In this document: in pieces, positions 52,430 to 61,215 of the stretch
Numbering within the stretch: the stretch's first letter is position 1
How the letters are laid out: each line of letters opens with the position of its first letter
Program-made: the position numbers and the translations under genes
Assembly: GCF_000621505.1 (NCBI RefSeq)
Contig: NZ_KK211291.1
Span: 145,482-209,481, forward strand
Direction of reading: 5' to 3'
Source of the DNA: Ruminiclostridium cellobioparum DSM 1351 = ATCC 15832
GTDB taxonomy: Bacteria; Bacillota; Clostridia; Acetivibrionales; DSM-1351
DNA length: 64,000 nt
Notes under the pieces: model-generated
The model's database searches: none
What the model saw: the letters and a program-made list of their open reading frames with translations, nothing else
Told to the model about the DNA's origin: nothing

Positions 52430-54703
52430 TTATTCAACACCCTTAAGTGAGCTGACCATATCAATCCGCTTTATTTTTCCGGAAAACACAAAGCTGACCA
52501 ATACAGAGAGTACAAATGTAATTATTGTACTTGTAATAATATTAAATCCGGTTATTATGCACATCATGTCGAAGCTGTCGCCCATAAATGAAAGCATTAG
52601 GAGTATAAGCCATTTTCCCAGGAAAAACCCCGGAACAATACCTGTTACCGTAAGCCAGATATTCTGGGTCAAAAGCAGGTGACGGATCTTTTTGGACTGA
52701 AAGCCGATAACTTTCAGTGTGGCAAGCTCTCTCAACCTCTCTGTAAAAGACAGGACCCCCAGGTTGTAAAGCACTACCACGGCCAATAAAACTGCTCCGG
52801 TGATGAGAATATACACCATGATATTCATGGCTTTTGCCATAGTTTCATAGCTTTTGGTCAGATCGCTCTTTGACCATTTGCTTTCGACACCCTCCGGAAG
52901 GGTGCCCACATTCCGGCCTGTTATTACGGCAGTGGGGGTAAAAGCAAACCCCGATTTCTCCAACAGCTCTCTGGTCAGAGTGATTCCCTGGGATACTGGA
53001 GAACGGTAAACCGCTCCTATTTCACCGGTGACCCATTTTTCCTGACCGTAAATGTGCCAGGATACCCTGTCTCCTGCTTTTACTCCCAGCAGCTCCGACA
53101 TTTTATAACTTATTGATATCCTGTCTGAAGGCAATTCCATAAATTTCCGTCCGGCGTCGGTGTATTTGATAAGGGAAACCCGGTCTGTCACCATAATTTC
53201 CCCGGACTTCTTTATACCGTTTGCCTTTACTTCAACTGATCCTTCCATAAGCGCCTGACCGCCGGTTTCCTTCAGGACGGAGGCCGCAGTGCCTTCGGAT
53301 ATGCCCTCTGAGAGGGAGAGCTTGGTGGAAAAGCGGTACAGGTCACTGTACTGCCAGTGAACGACGTCAGACAGGGTGTCCTGCAGGCCGAAGGCGCATA
53401 CCATGAGGGCGGTGCAGCCCAGGACGCCAACCACAGCCATGATTGAGCGGAGCTTGCTTCTGAGGATATCTCTGAGATTCCACTGGGCATTAAAGCCCAG
53501 TCCGGCCCAGAAGGCAGTATTTTCATAAGCTCCCTGTTTCATGGCCTTCGGTGCTTTGGGCCTGAGCGTCTGGGAAGGGGTATCCCTTAAATTACTGCGG
53601 CAGGCCCAATACGTTGTCAGAGTGCAGAGCAGTACTGTGACCAGGGCCATTGTAAAAAACAGGGGAGACATGGAGGGCTTCCATTCGGGAAGGGTATAAG
53701 TGATCTGCATCGTACCGTAAAAAAGCCTGGGAAGGGTCAGAGGCCCCATTATGGCACCTGTTACCGCCCCTGCAAGGGAAAGCCAGAAGCCGTAGGAAAT
53801 ATAGTGCAAGAGAATAGTCCTCTTCTGGAAACCAAGAGCTTTCAGGGTACCTATCTGTGTCCTCTGGTTATTTACCATTCTGGTCATGGTTGTCAGGATG
53901 GTGAGGAGGGCTATTGCAAGGAACACTACCGGAAATACCGAACCCATTGCCTTGTGCTGCTGTATTTCATTATAGAACATGGAACAGCTCCCGAAGTTGT
54001 CCCTGTCCAGGTATACACTGTAATGTCCGTTGAGAGCGGAGTTTATTCTGTCCTCCAGTAAAGCATCGGGAGTTTTACCGGTGGTGATCAGAAGTTCGGT
54101 ATAGACCATTTTCATTTGTTTCGGAAAGGCTGAGACCGGCAGATATGCAAAACCGTAGTTTGCGTGGTTGGGGACAATGTCATTGCCTCCTGTGGAATAT
54201 ACATATTCCGGGCTGAGTACCGTCCCCAGTATTTTTTTCTCAAGCTTTACGCCAAAAGCCGTAACAGTAACAGTATCACCTGTCTTCAGGTGTCTGGCTC
54301 CTGCAAACTGGTCGTCCAGCCATATTCCGTCCTTTTGGGCCGAGAAATCCTCGCCGGTGACTCTATAGGTTTTTGATATGTTATTTTTTTCAATAAAGTG
54401 CAGCGTTACGGAGGGACTGTTGTCAAGAACGGCCACGGCTTCCAGAGACAGCCGCCTCTGTACCTGTGATACTCCGTCCACCTTTGAGACGGCTTCAACC
54501 TCCTCCTCTGAAAAATTATTACCGTAAATCCATACATCTGCAAGATTGGTGTCCTGATAATATTTGTTGGAGGTTTGCTGCAAACCGTACCATTCTCCGC
54601 CTACACCGGCGTAAATGAAAACTCCGAGAAAGGCCATCAGGAATATGGAGATAAACTGGGTCTTGTTGTGCTTCATGTCTCTCAGCATTTTTTTGATCAG
54701 CAT
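52430..54703 (-). CDS. ABC transporter permease, large FtsX type (SalY/YxdM-like)
   Basis: 757 aa from ATG 54703, overlapping the ATPase stop by one base. Two FtsX modules with a total of 8-10 helices, a large extracytoplasmic domain after TM1 (about 45-230), and a second one (about 440-600). LRELATLKVIGFQSKKIRHLLL is the coupling region. Family members export lipids or antimicrobials or protect against them. Confidence 0.9.
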   Translation of the reverse strand: MLIKKMLRDMKHNKTQFISIFLMAFLGVFIYAGVGGEWYGLQQTSNKYYQDTNLADVWIYGNNFSEEEVEAVSKVDGVSQVQRRLSLEAVAVLDNSPSVTLHFIEKNNISKTYRVTGEDFSAQKDGIWLDDQFAGARHLKTGDTVTVTAFGVKLEKKILGTVLSPEYVYSTGGNDIVPNHANYGFAYLPVSAFPKQMKMVYTELLITTGKTPDALLEDRINSALNGHYSVYLDRDNFGSCSMFYNEIQQHKAMGSVFPVVFLAIALLTILTTMTRMVNNQRTQIGTLKALGFQKRTILLHYISYGFWLSLAGAVTGAIMGPLTLPRLFYGTMQITYTLPEWKPSMSPLFFTMALVTVLLCTLTTYWACRSNLRDTPSQTLRPKAPKAMKQGAYENTAFWAGLGFNAQWNLRDILRSKLRSIMAVVGVLGCTALMVCAFGLQDTLSDVVHWQYSDLYRFSTKLSLSEGISEGTAASVLKETGGQALMEGSVEVKANGIKKSGEIMVTDRVSLIKYTDAGRKFMELPSDRISISYKMSELLGVKAGDRVSWHIYGQEKWVTGEIGAVYRSPVSQGITLTRELLEKSGFAFTPTAVITGRNVGTLPEGVESKWSKSDLTKSYETMAKAMNIMVYILITGAVLLAVVVLYNLGVLSFTERLRELATLKVIGFQSKKIRHLLLTQNIWLTVTGIVPGFFLGKWLILLMLSFMGDSFDMMCIITGFNIITSTIITFVLSVLVSFVFSGKIKRIDMVSSLKGVE

Positions 54704-55407
54704 CACCAGTTCACCTCACTTACAGCAAGGGGAGCTTCATTTACCGTAATATCCCTCACTTTGCCGTTTTTCAGCCGGATCACCCTGTCGGCTGCCTGGG
54801 CCAGAGCCGCATTATGCGTCACTATGATAACGGTTTTGTTCCGCTCCCGGCTCATCTTCTGGAGCAGGGACAATATGACGATGCCTGTTTCGCTGTCCAG
54901 GGCACCGGTGGGTTCGTCGCACAGCAGCATGGTAGGGTTTTTGCAGACGGCTCTGGCTATGGACACTCTCTGCTGCTCGCCGCCCGAAAGCTGTGTAGGA
55001 AATTTTCTCAGGTGTTCCTCCAGCCCGACGGAGGTTAAAACCTCTGAGGCGTCCAGCGGCGATTTTACCACATGTCTTATAAGTGATACATTTTCAAGTG
55101 CTGTCAAAGTAGGTATGAGGTTGTAAAACTGAAATACGAAGCCCACGTTTTCGGCACGGTAGTTTGTTAGCTGCCTTTCGTCAAATCCGGCAATATTCCG
55201 GCCGTTGATAATTATTTCTCCCGAGGTGGCAAAATCCATTCCTCCCAAAAGATTCAACACAGTCGATTTACCCGCCCCGCTGGGTCCAAGTATTACAACA
55301 AACTCCCCTTCATTGATGGAAAAGGTCACATTATCTGCGGCAAGCAGTTTCTTTGAGCCCATGTCATATTCTTTAACAACATTTTTAAATTGAACAAGTG
55401 AATTCAT
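54703..55407 (-). CDS. ABC transporter ATP-binding protein (LolD/SalX group)
   Basis: 234 aa; GGGGGTATT before ATG. Walker A GPSGAGKST (about 42-50), VFQFYNLIPTLTALENV, signature LSGGEQQRVSIARAV, Walker [14 protein letters not shown]-loop VTHN. First gene of a two-gene operon transcribed away from the TetR gene. Confidence 0.94.
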   Translation of the reverse strand: MNSLVQFKNVVKEYDMGSKKLLAADNVTFSINEGEFVVILGPSGAGKSTVLNLLGGMDFATSGEIIINGRNIAGFDERQLTNYRAENVGFVFQFYNLIPTLTALENVSLIRHVVKSPLDASEVLTSVGLEEHLRKFPTQLSGGEQQRVSIARAVCKNPTMLLCDEPTGALDSETGIVILSLLQKMSRERNKTVIIVTHNAALAQAADRVIRLKNGKVRDITVNEAPLAVSEVNW

Positions 55408-55470
55408 AATACCCCCTAAAAGCTAATCAACAAATGTAATAAAGTATGTATTTTAATTAATATTTAAATA

Positions 55471-55601
55471 AACCTGAAATATATTTCATATTTAGTATAT
55501 TATTTTAGGATTTACAAGTCAATAAAATATGAAATTTATTTCAGGTTTTGTATATGGACTGGAATATATAAATAATGAAATGTGAAACTAATTTCAGGTT
55601 T
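55471..55601. promoter_or_regulatory. Three operator boxes between ABC operon and TetR gene
   Basis: AACCTGAAATATATTTCAT (55471-55489), ATGAAATTTATTTCAGGTT (55529-55547) and GTGAAACTAATTTCAGGTTT (55582-55601). All match AACCTGAAAT-A-RTTTCAY in one or other orientation. Likely TetR-family sites controlling both directions. Confidence 0.7.
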
Positions 55602-55674
55602 AGAAGTTGCATAACAGATTTTTATAAAATATAATTAAGTGTATGATTTGATGAAACGGAGATGAAAGACAAGC

Positions 55675-56280
55675 ATGGGCAGTTCCGATATCAGGGAACC
55701 AAAACAAAAGCGTTCCATTGAAAAAAAGAAAAAGATCGTAGAAGCCGGCTTTAAGCTTTTTTGCGAGAAGGGTTATTATAATACAAATACCGCTGAGATT
55801 GCAAAGGAGGCAGGGGTTTCGACTGGAATCGTATACAATTATTTCCAGGACAAAAAAGATATTTTTATTGCGGCAGTGAGATTTTATGCCGAGGGAATGA
55901 CCGGCCAGCTTTATAAGAACCTTCAGGAATTAAAGGAGCCTCTTGACCTGACGGCTACACTTGATCAGTTAATTGATATTTTTGTGAATTCCCATACCCT
56001 GTCAAAGGAAGCCCATGAGGAAATGCTGGCCATGTCCCATACCGATGAGGATGTCAGGGCATACTTCTATGAATTTGAGATGACAACGACCGGCACTATC
56101 GTGGAGCTCATGTCACAGCGCGGCATTACGCCCACCAATGCCCAGGAAAAAGTTCACATAGCAATGGGGCTGATAGAAAATTTTTGTCATGAAATTGTTT
56201 ACCATAAACATGAGTTTATGAACTACGGGATTATGAAACAGGAAATTATCCGGACCATAGTAATAATGATGGACAATTAA
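55675..56280 (+). CDS. TetR/AcrR-family regulator, divergent from ABC transporter
   Basis: 201 aa; GGAGATGAAAGACAAGC before ATG. HTH about 15-60 (KKKIVEAGFKLFCEKGYYNTNTAEIAKEAGVSTGIVYNYFQDKKDIF). The C-terminal ligand domain is not of a known subtype. Divergent placement and three shared boxes point to control of the ABC operon. After the stop lies a left-end fragment of the SD-type repeat. Confidence 0.92.
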   Translation: MGSSDIREPKQKRSIEKKKKIVEAGFKLFCEKGYYNTNTAEIAKEAGVSTGIVYNYFQDKKDIFIAAVRFYAEGMTGQLYKNLQELKEPLDLTATLDQLIDIFVNSHTLSKEAHEEMLAMSHTDEDVRAYFYEFEMTTTGTIVELMSQRGITPTNAQEKVHIAMGLIENFCHEIVYHKHEFMNYGIMKQEIIRTIVIMMDN

Positions 56281-56316
56281 CCTCCTTTACCGGCCTTATG
56301 GCGGGTAGGGAAGTGA
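56274..56316 (+). repeat. Left-end fragment of the SD-carrying element
   Basis: AATTAACCTCCTTTACCGGC then CTTATGGCGGGTAGGG. It matches the left end AATTAACCTCCTTTATTCGCC of the full copies, with its own CGCC/GGCG hairpin; here it includes the stop codon of the TetR gene. Confidence 0.5.
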
Positions 56317-56420
56317 ATGAATACCATAACTGTTTTGCTGTACGCTGTTGCGGACCAAAGCATACGTCTTGGGGGAATGCGGCGGTTGCCCGGTACTAGC
56401 ACAATATGCAGAATATTGTA

Positions 56421-56720
56421 CTACATGCTTTTTATTACCGAGTCCAGCAGCCCCGGAAACTTTTGTTCCAGTTCGGTATATCTTATTGACAGAAACCTCT
56501 GTTTACCTTCTATCCGCACATTAATAAGCCCTGATTCCCTGAGAACTTTAAAATGGTGTGACAGGGCGGATTTGGGAAGATCAATATTGCAGTAGCCGCA
56601 GGTGGTTTCATTTTTGTGTGCAAGGTTTTTAATTATCTGAAGGCGAATTGGATCTCCTAAAGCATTTAAAACAGTTGATAAGCATATCTGATCTATATTT
56701 GGGTGAAATAATTCTCTCAA
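56421..56720 (-). CDS. ArsR-family regulator
   Basis: 99 aa. HTH: LNALGDPIRLQIIKNLA, then LPKSALSHHFKVLRESGLINVRIEGK. A CGYC motif (about 42-45) precedes the recognition helix, in the place where metal- or redox-sensing ArsR proteins often hold cysteines. Divergent from a nitroreductase gene, with the palindrome ATAGTTCAA-N6-TTGAACTAT (56816-56839) in between. Confidence 0.9.
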   Translation of the reverse strand: MRELFHPNIDQICLSTVLNALGDPIRLQIIKNLAHKNETTCGYCNIDLPKSALSHHFKVLRESGLINVRIEGKQRFLSIRYTELEQKFPGLLDSVIKSM

Positions 56721-56815
56721 TATTCTACCTCCCTTCGAACGCTGTCTCGGGCAGCCGATTTGTCGATTTTATACATAATTCTATTGAATTATAACATACA
56801 ATATGATATATTGGA

Positions 56816-56839
56816 ATAGTTCAATGATTGTTGAACTAT
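56816..56839. promoter_or_regulatory. ArsR-type operator
   Basis: ATAGTTCAA / TTGAACTAT inverted repeat with 6-nt centre in the region between the divergent ArsR and nitroreductase genes. Matches the size and shape of ArsR-family sites. Confidence 0.6.
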
Positions 56840-56972
56840 CGAACAATGTATATCATATATTTTTAACATGCCGGTCAAAATTATGTACTTTTATAAAGTA
56901 TAGTTATTTACCGGCAGATTGTAAACCATGTTTATACAAATTATGCAAAATGCAAAGCTAGGAGAAGCTTTT

Positions 56973-57524
56973 ATGAGGGATGTCCTGGAAATTATAAAGA
57001 GCAGGAGAAGTGTAAGAAAATATAAACCTGAGCAAATCAGTCAGGAAAGTTTGGAGAAAATAATCGAGGCTGGAATATATGCCCCAACGGCACATAACCA
57101 GCAGCCCTGGCATTTTACAGTTATTCAGAATACCGAACTTCTTGACAGGATAAACAGCTATGTCAGGGAAGAGATGTGTAAATCCGACTCCGACTGGATT
57201 AAAAAGATGGGATCAAAGCCTGATTTTAAAGTAACTTACGATGCTCCCACTCTTATCATAGTATCTGCAAGACAGGATGCAATGGCATGGAGGGTAGATT
57301 GTGCCGCAGCCATTGAAAATATGCTGATTGCAGCTGAGAGTATGGATATCGGTTCGGTTTGGCTTGGTCTGATGAGGTTTTATTTTGCCAATGGGGATGA
57401 GGTGGCGAAACTTGGCATACCCCAGGGCTATGAACCGTATTACGGCGTGTCTTTTGGCTATAAGGCCCATAAACGGGTTCAGCCGGCTCCCGAAAGAAAT
57501 CCGGATGTCGTAAATTATATATAA
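56973..57524 (+). CDS. Nitroreductase-family flavoprotein
   Basis: 183 aa from ATG 56973 (AGGAGAAGCTTTT); an earlier in-frame ATG at 56928 has no site. FMN-binding marks: SRRSVRKYKPEQIS, APTAHNQQPWHF, AAIENMLIAAESMDIGSVW, and IPQGYEPYYGVSFGY. Uses NAD(P)H to reduce nitro or quinone compounds. Probably under the ArsR protein beside it and co-transcribed with the next gene (33 bp gap). Confidence 0.92.
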   Translation: MRDVLEIIKSRRSVRKYKPEQISQESLEKIIEAGIYAPTAHNQQPWHFTVIQNTELLDRINSYVREEMCKSDSDWIKKMGSKPDFKVTYDAPTLIIVSARQDAMAWRVDCAAAIENMLIAAESMDIGSVWLGLMRFYFANGDEVAKLGIPQGYEPYYGVSFGYKAHKRVQPAPERNPDVVNYI

Positions 57525-57557
57525 GTTATATATAAATAAAGAGTAAAGGAGTTTTTT

Positions 57558-58208
57558 ATGAAAGTAATAGCTATCAACGGAAGCCCCAGAAAAAGCTGGA
57601 ATACGGCTACTATACTTAAAAATGCCCTTGATGGCGCAAAAGCCGGAGGAGCGGAGACTGAGCTCATAAATCTTTATGATTACAATTACAAGGGGTGCAT
57701 CAGCTGTTTTGCCTGTAAGTTGAAGGGAGGAAAAAGCTTTGGCAGCTGTGCGCTGGAGGATGATTTAAAGCCCATCCTGTCTAAAATCGAGGAAGCGGAT
57801 GCCGTCTTTCTTGGTTCCCCTATTTATTACGGTTCAACTACCGGCATGTTCAGGTCTTTCCTTGAAAGATTGATGTTCCAGTACATGCAGTATGATAAAG
57901 GGTATACAAGTCTGCGCAGGAAAAAAGTTCCTGCAGGGCTGATATATACAATGAATGTTGACGAAGAACGTTTGAAATTACTTTACGAATCACATCTGAA
58001 AGTGGCAGAAAATGCATTAAACAGGATTTTGGGCCAATGTGAAACACTTTATGTTACTGACACTTACCAGTTTGAGGATTACTCAAAATATGAAACCTCC
58101 GGGATGGACCAGGCGGCAAAGGCAAAGAGAAGACAGGAGGTTTTCCCCGAGGACTGCAAAAAGGCATTTGAAATGGGTCTTAAATTCACCGGTGACCATC
58201 AATTATAA
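57558..58208 (+). CDS. NAD(P)H-dependent FMN reductase / flavodoxin-fold protein
   Basis: 216 aa; AAAGGAGTTTTTT before ATG. Flavodoxin-like: INGSPRKSWNTATIL (phosphate binding), YDYNYKGCISCFACKL (Cys-rich loop, CxxC-x2-C, typical of iron-sulfur flavoproteins or NQO-like enzymes), ADAVFLGSPIYYGSTTGMFRSFLERL. The spacing of the cysteines would allow a cluster, but this is not certain. Likely shares the operon with the nitroreductase gene. Confidence 0.88.
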   Translation: MKVIAINGSPRKSWNTATILKNALDGAKAGGAETELINLYDYNYKGCISCFACKLKGGKSFGSCALEDDLKPILSKIEEADAVFLGSPIYYGSTTGMFRSFLERLMFQYMQYDKGYTSLRRKKVPAGLIYTMNVDEERLKLLYESHLKVAENALNRILGQCETLYVTDTYQFEDYSKYETSGMDQAAKAKRRQEVFPEDCKKAFEMGLKFTGDHQL

Positions 58209-58352
58209 ATTTTAAAAATTAAATAATAAATTTGTGATTGGGCAATGCTTTCTGTGGGTATCTAATTTTAGAAAAAATGTTTAGAGATATAATATCCTTT
58301 ATATTGTTAAAACTAATATTTATTATAGCAAACCTGTGAAGGAGGTGAAGAA

Positions 58353-58547
58353 ATGATAACAAAGGACTGGTCAATAACCGACATAGTAGAAAAATACCCC
58401 GAAACTGCCGACGTATTATTAAATCACGGCATGCACTGCTTTGGATGCATGGCTGCACGATTTGAAAATATAGAACAGGGAGCTCTTGCACACGGTATTA
58501 ATGTGGAAGAATTGATGAAGGAATTAAATGCCGCTGCAAAGCAATAA
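58353..58547 (+). CDS. DUF1858 small disulfide protein
   Basis: 64 aa; GAAGGAGGTGAAGAA before ATG. DUF1858 (hybrid-cluster-protein-associated): ITDIVEKYPETADVLLNHGMHCFGCMAARFE, with the CFGC redox pair (about 30-33). Follows the flavoprotein genes and is closed by a terminator. Confidence 0.9.
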   Translation: MITKDWSITDIVEKYPETADVLLNHGMHCFGCMAARFENIEQGALAHGINVEELMKELNAAAKQ

Positions 58548-58573
58548 CAACAAATAATTTTTTCAAAAATAGG

Positions 58574-58618
58574 GAACCGGACCGGACATTTAATAGCTGG
58601 ATCCGGTTTTTTATTTTT
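58574..58618 (+). terminator. Terminator after the DUF1858 gene
   Basis: AACCGGACC / GGATCCGGTT stem and TTTTTATTTTT. Confidence 0.75.
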
Positions 58619-58646
58619 CTGTTTCCTGTCAGCCGATACTGCCGGA

Positions 58647-59015
58647 TCAGCCTGCCATTCCAAGTATGGCACCTGATATGAAAGGTATCAGCCATATGAC
58701 CCAGACGAAAATACTGAATTTGTGAAAGCTTGACTTTGCCCGTTCGTCATTTCTGATCAGAACATAGGTTGCCCACAGGGCGTGCACCAGCATCAAAATT
58801 ATAGCCAGAAGTCCGGTTATTCCGTGAAAATTAAATTTGAAGCCGCCCTGGGCCAATTCACTCATAAGGCTTGTCCCCAGGGTGTCAAAGGCCAGTCCTG
58901 TCCAGAATATTACAAGGTGCCATTTTTTCAGGGTTCCCTGGAGCTTTTCACTCCACACGCCAATTGAATAAAAAACCAGCGCAAGATTGATGGCAATTAC
59001 AGCATATAGCAGCAT
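58647..59015 (-). CDS. HsmA/TIGR03987-type membrane protein
   Basis: 122 aa, four membrane helices (about 2-20, 33-52, 66-86, 97-118); AGGAACTC upstream of ATG. LVIFWTGLAFDTLGTSLMSELAQGG... and FNFHGITGLLAIILMLVHALWATYVL match the TIGR03987 group (HsmA). Function unknown; conserved His residues in helix 3 hint at heme or metal. Confidence 0.8.
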   Translation of the reverse strand: MLLYAVIAINLALVFYSIGVWSEKLQGTLKKWHLVIFWTGLAFDTLGTSLMSELAQGGFKFNFHGITGLLAIILMLVHALWATYVLIRNDERAKSSFHKFSIFVWVIWLIPFISGAILGMAG

Positions 59016-59181
59016 GAGTTCCTCCCAGGATTAATATTTTTACTGCAACGGGTAAATTTAAACAGGTATTGTATTCAATTCCCATATTGAATAATATGTG
59101 TAATATAAACAAAACTATCAGTAACTGATATTGGCATTATTTCATTTGTTGGCGTTTCGGTCAACCATACGGAGGGGAAAG

Positions 59182-59406
59182 ATGGATCAAAATTTAAATA
59201 CCGAAATTCTTGATAAGATTACCAAGGTTTGTATTTGTAAAGCAATCCCGAGAGCTGCCATCAAAAAAACGATAAAAGCAGGAGCAAAAACCCTGAGGGA
59301 GGTACAGGCGGCCACAGGAGCGGGAAGCGGCCCCTGCGGCGGAAAGCGCTGCACCGTGAAAATATTGGAACTGTTGGAAGCGGAAGCTTCGGAAGATACT
59401 AAGTGA
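59182..59406 (+). CDS. BFD-like [2Fe-2S]-binding protein
   Basis: 74 aa from ATG 59182 (ACGGAGGGGAAAG). BFD-like domain: VCICKAIPRAAIKKTIKAGAKTLREVQAATGAGSGPCGGKRC, Cys pair at CxC and CxxxxC. Could pass electrons to flavoenzymes. Confidence 0.85.
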   Translation: MDQNLNTEILDKITKVCICKAIPRAAIKKTIKAGAKTLREVQAATGAGSGPCGGKRCTVKILELLEAEASEDTK

Positions 59407-59411
59407 CCATC

Positions 59412-59852
59412 TCAGTCTCCCCGCTTTCTATCCAACAGCAGATTATAGGTTAAGCCGGCCAGCACTAAAATTCCTCCAATGATCTTGCCGGCCGAAATAT
59501 CGCCGCTTATAAAATAATCTATTAATATACCGGCAAAAAGCTGGCCGATAAAGATCAGAAGGGTTAAATAAAAGGCGGGGACTCTCGGAGTGGTGAAATT
59601 TGACAAAATAATCACTATAACCCCTAATAGTCCTCCGGTACAGGCCCATACGGGTATTGTACCGAATTTGGCCGGCTGTAAGTTTACAGCCTCCCTGCTG
59701 ATGAGCAGGAACACAAATGAAAAGGTCAGGCCCGTAATGTAATTGAAAAAAGTACTTTGTAAAGTGCCGATCCTTGAAGCCAGGGCAGCATTGATAATTC
59801 TTGCCACCACAATGGACACGCCTGCCAGGACCGAAATGACCATATAAAACAT
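59412..59852 (-). CDS. DMT-family transporter, YdcZ type (second of pair)
   Basis: 146 aa, five helices of the DUF606/YdcZ family (ISVLAGVSIVVARIINAALASRIGTLQSTFFNYITGL). Together with the preceding gene it would form a 10-helix transporter; substrate unknown. Confidence 0.88.
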   Translation of the reverse strand: MFYMVISVLAGVSIVVARIINAALASRIGTLQSTFFNYITGLTFSFVFLLISREAVNLQPAKFGTIPVWACTGGLLGVIVIILSNFTTPRVPAFYLTLLIFIGQLFAGILIDYFISGDISAGKIIGGILVLAGLTYNLLLDRKRGD

Positions 59853-59866
59853 TGATGTACCTCCAT

Positions 59867-60289
59867 TTATAAAAATGCCATAACAAGGATGCCTGCAAAA
59901 ATTATTGCCAAACCCATGAATTTCTTTTTTTCAAACCTTATTTTTTTCATCTGGAACAATCCGAAATGGTCTATTACAAGAGAGGCCAACAGCTGACCGA
60001 ACAAACCCAGGGCCAGCGGCAAAGAGACCCCGAGGGCCGCGTAACCCATATTGTTGAATAAAACCGTAAATATTCCAATGGTTCCCGCGCTATATAAATA
60101 TAACGGTATCCCTTTCAGTTTAAAGCGGAAAGCCTTACCAGGCAGCATTGCAATAATTATTCCAAGCAGCCCCACCAGATGAATGATAACCACCGCAGTA
60201 TAGTTGCCCGAAGCAGCCGACAGGGTTCCGTTAATCATTATCATCACTGAAATCAGTACACCGATAAATAAAGAAACCGAATTATACAT
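59867..60289 (-). CDS. DMT-family transporter, YdcZ type (first of pair)
   Basis: 140 aa, five helices (LFIGVLISVMIMINGTLSAASGNYTAVVIIHLVGLLG), homologous to the downstream gene; 14 bp between them. Divergent from the Crp/Fnr gene at 60474. Confidence 0.88.
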   Translation of the reverse strand: MYNSVSLFIGVLISVMIMINGTLSAASGNYTAVVIIHLVGLLGIIIAMLPGKAFRFKLKGIPLYLYSAGTIGIFTVLFNNMGYAALGVSLPLALGLFGQLLASLVIDHFGLFQMKKIRFEKKKFMGLAIIFAGILVMAFL

Positions 60290-60409
60290 TTTAACTTCTG
60301 AACCTCCCAGGGCTTATTCTATTTGATGACGGATTACAAATGTGACAAATCCATCACCGCATTTTATTTAAATACACACTAAATTTAACATGCCCAGGTT
60401 GAATATTGG

Positions 60410-60425
60410 TATGACATATGTCATA
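60410..60425. promoter_or_regulatory. Palindrome in Crp/Fnr - YdcZ divergent region
   Basis: TATGACATATGTCATA, perfect 16-bp inverted repeat, 49 bp before the Crp/Fnr start. A likely binding site for that regulator. Confidence 0.6.
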
Positions 60426-60473
60426 GTAAATATGTAGATTTTAATATTTTTGTTTTTAAAAGGATGAAGGGTT

Positions 60474-61169
60474 ATGAGAAAGATATCCGATAAGCTTTTG
60501 ATTGACAGGTATATAAACAAATATCATATTGATGAGGTTTTTACCAAAGATATGAAATCTCACATGGAGCTCCTTTTCTATAGAAAAAATGAATATATGT
60601 TCAAGGAGGGGGAGCCCATTGAATATCTGCTTTTTATAGTAGAGGGCAAAGCCAAGGTTTTTACTACGGTCAGCAACGGAAAGTCCCTGCTGCTGTGTTT
60701 TTATCCCGAATCAAGGGTGCTTGGGGATATTGAAATTTTTGAAGGCATAACCGCCACCACCAATGTCCAGGCAATTGAAGACAGCTACTGCATTGGCATA
60801 TCCAGGGAAAATGTGACAATCCACCTTTTGAACGATTCCAAATTTCTGAGGTTTATTTGCAGCTCTCTGGGGCAAAAGCTTAACAGGTGTGCAAAAAACA
60901 GTGCCATAAATTTACTTTATTCCCTTGAAAACAGATTGGCAAGCTACATCCTGGCGGCAAGCGAGGTTTCAGGCAAAAACGGTTCAAGGCTGTTAACCTT
61001 TAATGAAAACCTGTCCGAGCTGTCCGAGCTCCTTGGGACCAGCTACAGGCATTTGCACAGGGCTCTTAACAGCCTTTGCGGCAAAGGGGTTATCAGAAAG
61101 CTGGCCAGTGGGTATGAAATAACCGATCCTGCTGAGATAAGGAGGCTTGCCGCCGATCTGTATAATTGA
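60474..61169 (+). CDS. Crp/Fnr-family regulator (YeiL-like)
   Basis: 231 aa. Cyclic-nucleotide-binding-type beta-roll (about 20-130: NEYMFKEGEPIEYLLFIVEGKAKVFTT) and a Crp HTH (about 170-215: NLSELSELLGTSYRHLHRALNSLCGKGVIRK). Cys122 and Cys134 might sense redox or bind a cluster, but the Fnr cysteine pattern is missing. Probably controls the divergent YdcZ pair. Confidence 0.88.
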   Translation: MRKISDKLLIDRYINKYHIDEVFTKDMKSHMELLFYRKNEYMFKEGEPIEYLLFIVEGKAKVFTTVSNGKSLLLCFYPESRVLGDIEIFEGITATTNVQAIEDSYCIGISRENVTIHLLNDSKFLRFICSSLGQKLNRCAKNSAINLLYSLENRLASYILAASEVSGKNGSRLLTFNENLSELSELLGTSYRHLHRALNSLCGKGVIRKLASGYEITDPAEIRRLAADLYN

Positions 61170-61215
61170 GAGGAAAACAGGAGTATGATATCGGACTGCT
61201 GTTGATCCTCGGGGT

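Noticed and set aside
56317..56595. Plus-strand frame after the TetR gene
   Set aside because: Mostly antisense to the ArsR gene, which has clear domain matches.
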